DNA from: Proteles cristata cristata
Lineage: Eukaryota; Chordata; Mammalia; Carnivora; Hyaenidae
Length of the DNA stretch: 64,000 nucleotides
Direction: 5' to 3'
Assembly: GCA_017311185.1 (NCBI GenBank)
Contig: JAESUZ010002608.1
Location: forward strand, 124,001 to 188,000
The position numbers and the translations under genes are program-made. The notes below the pieces were generated by a model. It did not search any database, was not told the origin of the DNA, and saw only the letters and a program-made list of their open reading frames with translations. Below, piece after piece: positions 35,989 through 45,465 of the stretch (position 1 is the stretch's first letter; each line of letters starts with the position of its first letter).

Positions 35989-38900
35989 AGCCAGCCAGCC
36001 AGCATGAACAGGGGAGGGGCAGAGAGAGAGGGAGACACAGAATCTGAAGGAGGCTCCAGGCTCTGAGATAGCTGTCAGCACAGAGCCCAATGTGGGGCCC
36101 AAACCCACAAACCGTGAGATCATGACCTGAGCCAAAGTCGGACGCCCAACCGACTGAGCCACCCAGGTGCCCCCATTGTTTTTTCTTTTGTAAATGCTAA
36201 TACAAGCTCCATCTCAGACTTTCTAAATCCTAATCTCTGGGAATGGAGCCTGGGAGCCTGTATTAACAAGCTCCCCAAATAATGGTGATGTGGGCCAGTT
36301 TGAGAACCACTATCATAAGATGTATTCTATGTATCTCTTTACAGATGTGTACAAAGAGAGCACCATTGTTAAAAATCTGGTTAACCCAGGGGGGCGCCTA
36401 TGTGGCTCAGTTGGTTAAGTGTCCAATTCTTGATTTCAGCTCAGATCATGATTTCACAGTTTGTGAGTTCAAACCCCTCATCAAGCTCTGTGCTGACTGC
36501 GGGAAGCCTGCTTAGGATTCTCGGTCTCCCTCTCTCTCTGCTCTCTGCTTCCCCCCCATAAATAAACATTAAAAATTAATATTAGTAAAAATAAATTAAA
36601 ACCCTGGTTAGCCCAAATCACATTCAAGTTCTTCCTGTTGGTGTTTATTTAGTAACTCTGTTTAAAGTTTCTTGACTGTCGAAAACAAGAGAACACTTAA
36701 AATCAGAAGAAAAATACCACCTTTTATGATGGCAAAAGACTGGCTTTCCCACTATCAGGTTATGAAAGCCCTTTGAGGAGCTCAAGCAGGCTTTTCTGTA
36801 TACTCTTGCCCAGAAAATAAATGGGAGCATTTGGACATAACTCGAAATAAAATCAAATGTATATTCAGACCTCCCCCGAAAAATATTATAAATAATGTTA
36901 CTTGATATATCTAAAACTTCCCTGTCCAACATAGTAGCTATTAGCCCCACATGGCTATTTTAATTTAAATGTGAAATTCATTACAATTAAATAAAATTAA
37001 AAACTCAGTTTCTTAGCCTCACTAGCCACATTTCAGGTGCTCAGTAGGCACACGCATTGGACAACACACATACAGAATATTCCATCGTGGGAGTCCTGTT
37101 GGACAGTGCTGGTCTGCGGACGTAAGTGTCTTGCTCCTCTCACTATGAACTACCGCCCCAACATCAGCACCCTTATTTCCCCATCTCAGCCAGGGCCTGC
37201 ATTCCTGACAACCTGAGGGAGGGTTCTGCCGCTCAGTTCTGACTTGAAAGCATAGGTAGTCTTTGCCCGTGTCCAGTTCTCTAGACAAAGTTCTGGAGAA
37301 ACAGGAAATGATTTAGCGTAGACGTAAAGATCCAGTGCGGGCTGGAAAATTTAAGGTCCATCTCAGGATAGACTCAAACTCACAGTATGGTCCCATGTGC
37401 TGAGTAAGCACCGATGTAGCATTTGGAAGCCAGCATTAGATCCAGCCTAACACATGAAGGGAGAGGGCAGTTCCCCCTGTATCAGAGTCACCGCCTCCCC
37501 AAGGTCGCTCAGAAGATGTACATGGTGACCTAGAGACGATGGAGGGAGTGTGATGGGAAGGCATCTTTCAGCAAATGGCCTTGGTCACTAACCTAATGTG
37601 GCTAAATATGCCTATCCTGGACCTACCAGATGTGTTGCTATAAAATGCTATCAGCATTTGTTAGCTTAAATCAAACCCTGTACCTTCCTGAAAACTGCCA
37701 TTTTGTGAACACATGAGCTGAATGTAGGCCTCAGCCAGAAAGTAGAATTGTGACATTTACATGTATTTTTGTGGGTTTTTTGTGGACTGGTAGTTGTTGA
37801 TAACTGGAATAAGCTAGGGATATTCTGGTTTAAATTAATACACATTCTCGTTAACAGCAGATGTATAAATAGGGTCCTGATTCATGAACTTGCTGTTATT
37901 GCTTCTGAATTATGGATAAGAGAGCCTTATCTGGATCTCCAGCCTTAACAACACAATTGCAAGGGAGTATTTCTGTTGACTGCAGTGTGCGCTGGTATAT
38001 CAGGCCTGAGCACCAATGGACAGTTAAAAGCAACAGAAGTATAAGTTGAGGTCCCTGCCATCCTCACAGGGAGACATGGCAGATCGTCATGGTGCGGGAA
38101 GTGGTACCACCTGGGAGCTTAGCAGCAGCCAAAGCCACTGAGTCAGTGCATCAGCAGAGCCCCTGAGTGAAGGGGGGTTCTAAGGAGGTGCTCTCAGATG
38201 CCCATACCTGGTTCATCTTTCAGGATAAAACAGAAGTGTGAGGTTTTTCTGTAAAGAGGGAGAATTCTTTTTAAGTGGAGGTGGAGTGGAGGTAGAGATG
38301 TGGCACCTGGGCGGCCCAGTCAGTTGAGCATCCACCTCTTGATTTCGGCTCAGGTCATGATCCCAGGTCATGGGTTTGGTTGGAGCCCATGTGAGGCCCC
38401 ATGCTGAGTGTGGAGCCTGCTTAAGATTCTCTCTCCCTCCCTCTGCCCCTCTCCTCCACTCGCATGCACTCTCTCTAAGAAAATTTTTTTCATTTAATTT
38501 AAAAAATAAAAAAATTAGTAACACTGATCTCAGAAGACAAGGCAGGATCACTCTACTGTTGCATTGTGTGTATTTGTGGGTATCTATACAGCTGTGTTCA
38601 TGATCTTTTCTACATGGCTTTGCAGCTGTTGAAATCCCTGCCCGTGGGTGTCAGTCAGATCTACGGCTGTGATAACCCATGGTCGGGGGGCATTTTCCTG
38701 GGTGCCATTCTGCTGTCCTCCCCGCTCATGTGCCTGCACGCTGCCATCGGGTCGCTGCTGGGGATAGCGGCAGGTAAGCCTATGACACAACCAGATATAG
38801 AGCACCTCCTCCCCTGCACGCACCTCCTCAGGCCTCTTGCATGCTCCAGACCTTTTTCAAGGGCTCTGCTTCCCTCAAGGGCACCGAGGGAATTCTTGGG

Positions 38901-41900
38901 GCTTCCCGCCCCCCGCCCGACCTCCTTCCAGAGCATGCTTGCTGCCTTCTGTCCACTGCTGTGACCCTGTCTGTCTTACTTAACAGGACTCAGTCTTTCA
39001 GCACCGTTTGAGAACATCTACCTTGGACTCTGGGGTTTCAACAGCTCTCTGTCCTGCATTGCAATTGGAGGAATGTTCATGGCACTCACCTGGCAAACCC
39101 ACCTTCTGGCTCTTGCCTGCGGTGAGTATACTCTGCATCGGAGGGAGGGTTGCTCATTGCTGTGGGATCAGCCCAAACAGTAAAAAAGAACTATGTGAGA
39201 AACTGGGGTGCGGGTTCCAGTTTGGGCCCCTGGCTCTCTACGTGTGTGAGCAGGACACGTGGCTTCCTCTCTCCGGGAGGATTAAGCCCTCCTGGGCCCT
39301 CCTCATTGGTTATTGTGAGGACAGGGGAGCCTTTAGAGCCATGTTAACCATTTTGCCTTATGTATACGTTGGGGGATAGAAACTTAACTCATCCTATATC
39401 CTTCATACCAGTCATTTGACCCACGAAACAATAATAAAATGAGTCAAGCTAAACACAGAGCCATCTCTCCTGGTGAGTCAGGCGGGACTACATGTGGCCC
39501 TTTGAGAATCACACGAATCCAGCTGTTCCCACATTTCAGGGAGCGTCAGAATCACCTGGAGGGCTTGTTAAAACACAGATGGCTGCCCCCTTCCCTAGTC
39601 CCTGACTCCTTGTTAGAGGTGGGGGAGGAGTTGGTGTCTCTAACGAGGGCCATGTGGCACTGATGCTGGTGCTCCGGGGACTGTATTTCAGACCAACTGT
39701 GTTCATCCGTTGTGACCCCCGTATTCCAGCCAGACTCCTCCTGTCACAGCTAGATGGGGTTCTGGAGATCCCCCACTCCTCCTTCTCATCTTACTATTAG
39801 GGCTCTGAAGCCAGAGAGGTGAAGCGATGCTCTGAAGGGCGTCTAGTCAATTAGGGTAAATTCAAGCCCGGAATCCACATTTGGTAACCACCTCTGGAAT
39901 TACACTCCCTACACTTCTCTGCTCCTGGCAGCAGCATACAGGCCTGCAGGTAAAAACACACCCAGGTGATTTAGATCTGAAAAGTTAATGGCTTTCTCAG
40001 GCCTTTGTAAAGTAGAGGCACATTCACCCAGAGCCTCTGGCGTCCCTAATTCAGTACAAAGTAAACGTGTTTAAGATAATGTGTTAGAGTGTAGGGATAC
40101 TGGGGATATCTTTGGGTGACGCCGGGGAGGGGTGGAGTGTGCAGAAATTATTTCTAAAATATGTGTCTAGAGTCAGTTTATCGCCAGATTAATCAATCTG
40201 AGGTATCTACAGCCCTGTTACAACGGTGGATTGCGTACACACACAATGCTCCGAGCAGTATCTCAGTCCCCCAGGGACTGGGGCGGGTTTGACAGCTGCT
40301 GCTTGAGGAAATACAGGATTGCATGTGAGACTCATCTCCTCCCCATAAAGGAGCATCTTTAAATTGTCCTTTTACAGATGATAAAACCAGATTCCGAAGT
40401 TCAGGGATTTGTTGTACAATAAAATGGCAGAGCTGGGGTTTGAAGCTTGTCTTTCCGAGACATGCCTTTCCCACTAGCAGGAGATGGTTCAGATGTTGCA
40501 GGAAGTAGGCACACTCTTGAACAAAAATACTAGGATAAAAAGACCAAAGATTGATAAAAGGATGGAAGTGTGTGGTAAAGAAATGAGCGACGGAGTCCCT
40601 CCCCCACTTCCTGCCGCACCCCCACGGTGGCTGTGAGATTACTCACTGCTTTCGAGCAGTAGATGGTGGGTGGGTGACCTAACAGTGAGTGGTGGGGCCC
40701 AGGTGGCTGTGCGGCCAGTTTATGGAGGTCGTTCTGCAGCCTGCCTTGGTGAAATCGGAGGGCTTCCCTGAGCCATCTTGAGCCCCCCTCTTCAACTGAT
40801 GATTAGCTACTTGAGATCTTTGTTTTGTTTTACTTGAAGGTCACACATATACTCCAACTACCTACTTTAAGATTCATGCTCACTCAGAGTAAATAAAAAC
40901 ACAGCATGTTAGTTCATTGGCCTGTATGCCAACTTTAATGGTATTTGGGAAAATGTTATGGGGAGAAATCACACATTTGTGTTCTGTTTCTACTGATTTC
41001 TGAGTTACTGTCTTTTTTTTATACCAATTTTTTCTGTGAATTCTACCCAATATGAAAATCCTGTGATTGTACAGAAACCACGCTATCTCAAGAAGCATAC
41101 TTTTCATTTTAGTTCAACCACACTCAGATAAAGTAACAGGAAAGTTTATTTGCCATAGAAAGCCTTTTCCTTAAGGTTCAGCAATAACAGGAACAAAATA
41201 GGAACCACAGAAAAGCTACCTTTATTGAGTACTTTTAAAATATTTTATTTTTGACAGAGAGAGAGAGAGCGCAAGCAGGGGAGGGGCAGAGAGAGGGAGA
41301 CATAGAATCTGAAGCAGGCTCCAGCCTCTGAGCTGTCACAAGAGCCTGATGCAGAGCTCAAATCCATGGACTGTGAGATCATGACCTGAGCCAACACAGG
41401 TGCCCCTATTGAGTACTTCGTCCTGCGTGCTAACCACGAGTACTACCTGCTTTCATGTTCACACCAACCCTATTCCCTCTATTGTGCAGGTGAGGAAGTG
41501 AATGCTTAGAATGGAGGCCACCAAGCTCCTCAGTGGTAGAGCTGCCAACTCTAAGCTCATACTTATAACAAGGGTACTCAGCTGGCTGGGAGAACATGGA
41601 TGTTTATACCAGAAGGCAGTCTTTCCTGTAATGCAAAGTGCAACTACTAAATATTGTTCCCCTTTGTTTGTAGCCCTATTCACTGCCTACCTTGGAGTCA
41701 GCCTGTCGCACATGATGGCTGTGGTGAGTCTGTTTTAATCTTGCATTATCGTCAGCATAGTTGATCAGTTTTTGTTGATATGGAAACCCTCCTGAGGGCA
41801 CCCTGGGTGGTGTCCCATGCAGGATCCATGGCTGGGATCGCCACTACTTTCTCATCTCCTGGACCTGCCTGTCCCCACTCACCTCGTACCATCACCGTGA

Positions 41901-43364
41901 ATTATAGTCCAAACTGCAGTCACTGGGTTTGCTAAAAATATTAGATTGCTAATCTAAAGAAGTGAAACTTAGGTTGTATAACATATTTATCAACTTCATA
42001 TTCTAACTAACTCTGAGCATCAGGGAATTGACCTTAGAATATCTTCTACTTGAACAGAAAGCCAAGACCATGTCCTGGTTGAGAAAGAGAGAAAAGGGTA
42101 ATTGGCTAACAACCCAGATAGTTTTGTTTTTGCCTTCAGGCACACCATTAGTTTTTCATACCCTTTATCTTTTATAAAATTTTATTTTAGAGAGAGTGCA
42201 CTTGAGAGGAGAGCAGGGGAGGGGCAGAGAGAGAGGGAGAGGGAATCTCACTTCGGGGCTCAATCCCATGACCCTGAAATCATGACCTGAGCTGAAATCA
42301 AGACTTGGATGCTTAACTGAGCCACCCCAGCACCCAACACCTTGTCCTTTTTTAAATCTCCATCAGTAAGACTTATTCAGACCCACATCCTAGCTGAAGT
42401 ATTTAATTTTTTTTTTGATATTTATTTTTGAGAGAGGGAGAGACTGAGTATGAGTGGGGGAGGGGCAGAGAAAGAGGGAAACACGGAATCCAATGAGCTG
42501 TCAGCATGGAGCCTGACACAGGGCCCAAAATCATGAGCTCATGACCTGAGCCGGTCACTTAACCAACTGAGCCACCTAGGTGCCCCTCCCCCCCTCCCAG
42601 CTGAACTATCTAATAACCAAAATCATCTCCCATTTAGTGCCTCCTGCCACTCTTTCTTATTCCTTTTGGGCACTGTCCTGCCCTTGACCTTCTCTTTCAG
42701 AACTGCATGAGTGCCAAGAACAGCCCAGAGGAAGGACCTCCCCTCAAGGAGCTTAGAATCCATTTGGGAACAGGAACAAAAGGAAGGAAAGGCAGTAGAG
42801 TCCAACACTAGTGTGGGTGGAAATCAGGAAGAGAGATGGCACCACAGGCTGAACTCATCAAAGAGGGCCCTGTGGCTGTGATGAGGGTCAGGAGCCACTG
42901 GTGGCTTGCTAAGTGACATCTCTGGGTGCCCTGTGGCATAGGAAGCCTGACTGTATAAGAGGAAGGGAAAGATGGACAAAGTGGACATGCAACTGACCAC
43001 CTAAGAGGCAGATGGTGGCATTTCACCTGCTAAATGTCCCGGGATCTTGGACTCCATCTCAGGCATTAGCGGAGCCTGGGTCAGTGCTCCAGGGATGCAT
43101 CCCCCTGGGCAGAACGAGAATAGGATGAAGGGTGGTGCTTTGTGACAGAATCTCAGAGGAGCATGTGGCTTGTCTCTTCCTCTTCAGGCGGGATTGCCAG
43201 CTTGTACCTGGCCCTTCTGTTTGGCCACGCTACTGTTCCTCTTGGTGACCACGAAAAATGCCAACGTCTACAGGATGCCCCTCAGTAAAGTCACCTATCC
43301 TGAAGCAAACCGCATCTTCTACCTACAAGCCAAGAAAAAAAGGATGGTTGAAAGCCCTTTGTGA
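29442..43364 (+). CDS. SLC14A1: Urea transporter UT-B (solute carrier family 14 member 1), whole coding span in 8 exons
   Basis: The eight exons join in frame to a 385-residue protein with a TGA stop. UT-B is a trimeric membrane channel that lets urea pass down its gradient, known mainly from red cells and the descending vasa recta of the kidney. The family's internal duplication is clear: NPWW (84-87) pairs with DNPW (232-235), SQ (62-63) with SQ (226-227), and LPVFTLPF (168-175) with LPACTWPF (330-337). From family knowledge, Gln63, Gln227, Thr172 and Thr334 are the likely pore residues. Asn206-Ile-Thr is the extracellular glycosylation sequon, equivalent to human Asn211. The protein ends in the typical MVESPL. 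Length fits the family (human 389); the 5-residue shortfall at the N-terminus reflects a short duplication in human. No frameshift or premature stop is seen. SLC14A2 is the close paralogue, but the short N-terminus, single two-lobed unit and C-terminal sequence fit SLC14A1. The identification is by memory of the family, without a search. Confidence 0.97.
29578..30275 (+). other. SLC14A1 intron after coding exon 1
   Basis: 698 bases, GT-AG. It holds one short old SINE (29727-29829, antisense). The rest shows no recognised feature. Confidence 0.9.
29727..29829 (-). mobile_element. Short, older carnivore SINE (intron after coding exon 1)
   Basis: TTTAAGATTTTATTTTTAAG, then the reversed tRNA part with CATGGGGCTCGAAC and CCGACTGAGCC. 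It lacks the GA/CT block of the later felid type, as in SINEs shared with dogs. Confidence 0.85.
30276..30465 (+). CDS. SLC14A1: SLC14A1 coding exon 2 (residues 46-109)
   Basis: Acceptor TCTCTTCCAG precedes 30276 and donor GTAGGTG follows 30465. It encodes the amphipathic start of the first lobe ([11 protein letters not shown]), then two strongly hydrophobic stretches around residues 64-82 and 88-106 separated by QNPWW. Gln63 is a likely outer pore residue. Sequence is very close to human UT-B as remembered. Confidence 0.95.
30466..32600 (+). other. SLC14A1 intron after coding exon 2
   Basis: 2,135 bases, GT-AG. It holds a 5'-truncated antisense SINE (about 30931-31069). From 31.1 to 32.6 kb I see no repeat or gene signature; it looks unique. 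Confidence 0.9.
30931..31069 (-). mobile_element. SINE fragment without most of its tRNA head
   Basis: AAGTTTATTTATTTATTTTG, GA-rich middle and AGCACAGAGCCCAAC are present, but the CCACCCAGG-type end is missing. Confidence 0.8.
32601..32729 (+). CDS. SLC14A1: SLC14A1 coding exon 3 (residues 109-152)
   Basis: Acceptor CTCACCTGCAG and donor GTAAGT flank the exon. It encodes [17 protein letters not shown] and then the membrane segment leading into a second hydrophobic run with FWWLLFPV. The motif GYNGTL corresponds to GYNATL in human; the NGT sequon lies in a membrane segment and is unlikely to be glycosylated. The last two bases, TG, join the first base of the next exon to make Cys152. Confidence 0.95.
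33183..33361 (+). repeat. MER5-type remnant in an SLC14A1 intron
   Basis: CTTAAATGTGCACACTCCCA, CACCTGAAGGCTTATGAAAA, GAGATTTGCATCTCTAAT, and ending ACTACACTTTGAGAAACC. Confidence 0.8.
33533..33677. repeat. Three-copy tandem repeat, unit 47-50 bases, in an SLC14A1 intron
   Basis: Copies at 33533-33582, 33583-33630 and 33631-33677. Each starts AGA(A/G)TATAAA, passes ACACTG..GATATC and ends AAGTGTAGCC. The units differ at a handful of positions. The run is not part of any repeat family I recognise. Confidence 0.92.
34549..34741 (+). CDS. SLC14A1: SLC14A1 coding exon 4 (residues 152-216)
   Basis: Acceptor TTGTTATTAG and donor GTAAGG flank it. It encodes the first-lobe pore signature LPVFTLPF (168-175, pore Thr172) and the long extracellular loop between the two lobes. 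That loop holds Asn206-Ile-Thr, which aligns with the N-glycosylation site of human UT-B (Asn211). The exon ends on a codon boundary at Gln216, where human has Glu. Confidence 0.95.
34922..35110 (-). mobile_element. LINE-1 3' end fragment, antisense
   Basis: Reverse complement matches the tail of the L1 at 28.75-28.90 kb, with the shared run TTGTACACCTGAAACTAAT. It lies at the start of the intron after coding exon 4. Confidence 0.8.
35176..35384 (-). mobile_element. Felid SINE, antisense (intron after coding exon 4)
   Basis: Ends CTGAGCCACCCAGGCACCCC. Flanks TGTTCTGAGGTTTGG and TGTTCTAAGGGCTTGG suggest the duplication. Confidence 0.92.
35401..35594 (-). mobile_element. Felid SINE, antisense, next to the one at 35176
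   Basis: Begins TTTTTTAATGTTTGTTTATT and ends CTGAGCCACCCAGGTGCCCC. Only 16 bases separate it from the copy before. Confidence 0.92.
35872..36312 (+). repeat. MER5-type remnant split by a SINE
   Basis: Left part starts TGGTTCTCAAACTTTGG; right part ends CCAGTTTGAGAACCACTA, so both inverted ends survive. The SINE at 35925-36173 interrupts it. Confidence 0.85.
35925..36173 (-). mobile_element. Felid SINE inside a MER5 copy, with expanded GA run
   Basis: About 20 GA units (35948-35985) and four CCAG units precede the usual middle. The duplication CATTGTTTTTTCTTTT is present on both sides. It splits an older MER5. Confidence 0.93.
36391..36597 (+). mobile_element. Felid SINE, sense, facing three antisense copies
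   Basis: GGGGGCGCCTATGTGGCTCAG head and AATAAACATTAAAAATTAA tail. Duplication: AATCTGGTTAACCCA before and AACCCTGGTTAGCCCA after. Confidence 0.92.
38298..38515 (+). mobile_element. Older carnivore SINE, sense, close to coding exon 5
   Basis: GGCACCTGGGCGGCCCAGTC head and CATGATCCCAGGTCATGGG, a variant nearer to the dog-type SINE. It ends about 110 bases before coding exon 5. Confidence 0.87.
38626..38773 (+). CDS. SLC14A1: SLC14A1 coding exon 5 (residues 217-266)
   Basis: Acceptor GGCTTTGCAG and donor GTAAGC flank it. It starts the second lobe and repeats the architecture of exon 2: Gln227 in GVSQIYG, then DNPWSGG (232-238), followed by a hydrophobic helix through [16 protein letters not shown]. 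Human has NPWTGG here, so Ser236 is a conservative change. Confidence 0.95.
38987..39121 (+). CDS. SLC14A1: SLC14A1 coding exon 6 (residues 266-311), carries the Kidd antigen position
   Basis: Acceptor TTACTTAACAG and donor GTGAGT flank it; the intron before it is only 213 bases. It encodes [20 protein letters not shown] and the helix with [14 protein letters not shown]. Asn275 aligns with human position 280, where Asp defines Jk(a) and Asn defines Jk(b). Leu278 replaces Phe of human. The NSS sequon at 284 lies close to membrane sequence and is not known to be used. Confidence 0.95.
39530..39690 (+). repeat. MER5-type remnant
   Basis: GCGTCAGAATCACCTGGAGG, GCTTGTTAAAACACAGAT and GATGCTGGTGCTCCGGGGAC are close to the MER5 consensus as remembered. 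Confidence 0.82.
41234..41406 (-). mobile_element. Felid SINE, antisense, splitting a MIR
   Basis: AAAATATTTTATTTTTGACAG start and ACACAGGTGCCCC end; part of the tRNA head is deleted. TATTGAGTACTT is duplicated on both sides. Confidence 0.9.
41407..41560 (+). repeat. MIR remnant split by the SINE at 41234
   Basis: TATTGAGTACTTCG, TTCACACCAACCCTATT, GTGCAGGTGAGGAAGTGAAT and CAGTGGTAGAGCTGCCAAC follow MIR order. The first few bases also occur before the SINE. Confidence 0.65.
41674..41723 (+). CDS. SLC14A1: SLC14A1 coding exon 7 (50-base exon, residues 311-327)
   Basis: Acceptor TTTGTTTGTAG and donor GTGAGT flank this very short exon. It encodes [17 protein letters not shown]. The segment [10 protein letters not shown] is the most divergent part of the second lobe compared with human and mouse UT-B as remembered. 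Skipping the 50 bases would shift the frame, so its use matters for a working protein. Confidence 0.92.
42170..42335 (-). mobile_element. Felid SINE, antisense, internally deleted
   Basis: TTTTATAAAATTTTATTTTAG start, GA-rich middle, then directly the reversed tRNA part; the section equivalent to CTGTGCTGACAG is missing. Confidence 0.85.
42408..42586 (-). mobile_element. Felid SINE, antisense
   Basis: Ends CTGAGCCACCTAGGTGCCCC. Duplication AGCTGAAGTATTTAAT before and AGCTGAACTATCTAAT after. Confidence 0.9.
43188..43364 (+). CDS. SLC14A1: SLC14A1 coding exon 8 (residues 328-385 and stop)
   Basis: Acceptor CTCTTCCTCTTCAG precedes it. It encodes the second-lobe pore signature LPACTWPF (330-337, pore Thr334), a final hydrophobic helix (338-347) and the cytoplasmic tail with [19 protein letters not shown]. 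The tail has three lysines before Arg-Met where human and mouse are remembered to have two. The stop is TGA at 43362. Confidence 0.96.
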   Translation, partial: AGLPACTWPFCLATLLFLLVTTKNANVYRMPLSKVTYPEANRIFYLQAKKKRMVESPL

Positions 43365-43710
43365 GAGCATCCCCCACCCACAGCCATGGTCAGAAGGGGT
43401 AGCTGACCGACTGCCCCAGGTGACTCCCAGGGTCTCGGCAACCTGCTGTTTTTCACTGGTAATGACTTTCGTACTAACCCATTGGCAATCTACTCTTAGG
43501 CTCATTTTGTAGCTTTCTTTTAGACTCCAGGAACATCCCCAAATGTGTGAGAGACGCGTCCAGATGGTGTGCCCTGGTGAGGAATTGGTGCTAAGACCAA
43601 TATAGTCATAAGGTCAGATGCTCCAACAGAATGAAGATGTGAGCCCAGAGCTAATGATTGACATTTATCAATATTCTTGGTGTTTGGTTAAGCTACGTGA
43701 TGTTAACAGT

Positions 43711-43716
43711 ATTAAA
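43711..43716 (+). terminator. SLC14A1: Candidate proximal poly(A) signal ATTAAA
   Basis: This second-most-common signal lies 347 bases after the stop codon. It would yield an mRNA of roughly 1.7 kb before the tail. Human UT-B is reported to have more than one mRNA size, so alternative polyadenylation is plausible, but no cleavage site is shown. Confidence 0.35.
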
Positions 43717-45134
43717 AATTAAGCTCTATAACTAAGCCTTCAGTGAATGCAATTCATGGTCACAACATCAAAGTCGACCCAGAATTCTCAGATAAGAATC
43801 GATACAAGTTACCCGTGACAGCGGTGCTGCTCACAGCTCATGCCCCAGCCCCTCAGCAGAATGGTCTGTATCCTGCCCTATGTGGGTGGCATTCTCTTAC
43901 GAAAGATGGTTGGTTCTTCCAGGATGACACAGCTGTAGGAGAGAAAGGGATTTTATCAGTCAAAACTATTCTCGAATGTTTTTTTCTTAGACATGGCAAA
44001 GGGTTTTTTAGATAAACTTTATCATCTTTTTCTTATGTATTTGTTTTTTCTGACTTAACTAGTTCCTAGATATTAAAGAAAAGTTACATTTTTTATGAAA
44101 TATTCAACATAGCTATTTTCACTTTAATCCGTGTGTTGATTTTGTAAATGCCAGAAACGTGAAGAACCAAGTTATCAGCATCCAAGGGTTCCAATCCACT
44201 TGGGATGTTTTATGTGTTTTAAAGCCTAAAAATTAAGGTCAGCTTGTTTCTGCTTGGAAGTTGCTGAATTTCTTTAAAGGAAATTTTTTTTCATGAAAAA
44301 AGTCATTTTCTGCGCATTCACAATATTCTCAGAAACCTGAAAAGACATACAGGTAAAGTGTTCTCCTGTTTTTCTTTGTTTTAATTTTAAAGTTATCAGT
44401 CCTGTAAACATCCAATAACTGAACATACTGAGGATGCCATGGAAAGTACCACTCCCTACCTTCTGATGAATCTGTACCGATTCTGTGTTTTGGAGGATTC
44501 GAAAAGAGAAACCATGGAATCCTAAGGGTATTTCCCCCTTTGGGTTTGCAGGGCTCAGTGCAAAATATGCAGGTTGCTGCAGGAAAAAAGAGAAGAGGGG
44601 AAGTCAACCTACAAATACTTCAGGGAGAAGTCCCCTTCTTCCTTTTCTCAGGAAAACATTGTTCCAATTTAACAATCCTGTGACCAAAGCCTTTTGAAAC
44701 CCTGAAGTGGCAACTGTCGTAGAGTCAAGTGGAAAAACTAAATTTTCACCATGTGAACGGAAATCTCCCTTGTTAGAGAATTTGTGAAAAAAGACTTGGT
44801 GGGGGAGGGGAAGAGGAGGACACAAAAAAGAAAGCAGAACCAAAGAGAACCAGGAGAGAAGAGCCTAGGCTGTGGTTGAGTGATCCAGAGCCTCTGACAT
44901 GCCTCCAGGCCCATCTTCACAAGGACCTCTGGAGTGCTACCCATATACCTTCTGGTGTACTCACACAGGCATGTAAACAAGAACATTCTAAAGCCTTGTA
45001 CGTTGCCTAATTTAAATGGTATTTTTTCAAGCTATTTTTATTACTAAGTGTTATCCTGAAATGAAGTATTTTATTAGTTTCCTTAGGGATCACTTGTATT
45101 CTTTTCCTATTGTTTAAAAATTTCTAAGAATATG

Positions 45135-45140
45135 AATAAA
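45135..45140 (+). terminator. SLC14A1: Distal poly(A) signal AATAAA of SLC14A1
   Basis: Canonical hexamer followed within about 30 bases by a GT-rich stretch (TTTTGTGCG...TTTG). It is the first canonical AATAAA after the stop codon on this strand. Confidence 0.65.
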
Positions 45141-45204
45141 ATTATACTCACAGCTCAGTTTTGTGCGAACTTTGTTTAAAAGTCATATATACATTTTATA
45201 GCTA

Positions 45205-45465
45205 TTGTGTGTGTATGTTTAACAGAAGACCATGAGAGAGGGGAAGGGGGAGAAAAGGTGGAGGGAGGCAAACTATAAAAGGCTCTTAAATATGGAGAAC
45301 AAACTGAGGGTGGGTAGGGGTGAGGGGAAGGGAGGTGATGGGCATGGAGGAGGGCACTTGTTGGAATGAGCACTGGGTGTTGTATGGAAACCAGTTTGAT
45401 CATATTTAGTATATGTGTTGCCAAAGCGAGCACTGACAATTATATTTAAAAAACAATCACATGCA
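45205..45465 (+). mobile_element. LINE-1 3' end, sense, just past SLC14A1
   Basis: Contains the felid L1 3' UTR landmarks GACCATGAGAGAGGGGAAG, AACTATAAAAGGCTC, and GAGCACTGGGTGTTGTATG. It is 5' truncated and follows the gene's distal poly(A) signal by about 70 bases. Confidence 0.8.

Larger units (their letters stand above)
34742..38625 (+). other. SLC14A1 intron after coding exon 4
   Basis: 3,884 bases, GT-AG. The first 1.9 kb is packed with repeats: an antisense L1 tail, three antisense SINEs, a MER5 split by one of them, and one sense SINE. From 36.6 to 38.3 kb no feature is seen, then an older sense SINE at 38298. Confidence 0.9.
39122..41673 (+). other. SLC14A1 intron after coding exon 6
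   Basis: 2,552 bases, GT-AG. It holds a MER5 copy (39530-39690), MIR traces near 39.8 and 40.4 kb, and a MIR split by an antisense SINE at 41234-41406. Confidence 0.88.
41724..43187 (+). other. SLC14A1 intron after coding exon 7
   Basis: 1,464 bases, GT-AG. It holds two antisense SINEs (42170-42335 and 42408-42586). The 600 bases before the last exon show nothing recognisable. Confidence 0.88.
43365..45160 (+). other. SLC14A1: SLC14A1 3' UTR
   Basis: The interval is unbroken by SINEs, is AT-rich, and runs from the TGA to the region just after AATAAA at 45135. A recognisable L1 3' end starts soon after, about 45.2 kb, which supports a UTR boundary there. Earlier ATTAAA signals at 43711 and 44072 could give shorter forms. 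Confidence 0.7.

Noticed and set aside
38566..38964. 132-codon open frame across coding exon 5
   Set aside because: It begins in the intron, uses the exon in frame and then runs through the GTAAGC donor. Only 38626-38773 is coding.
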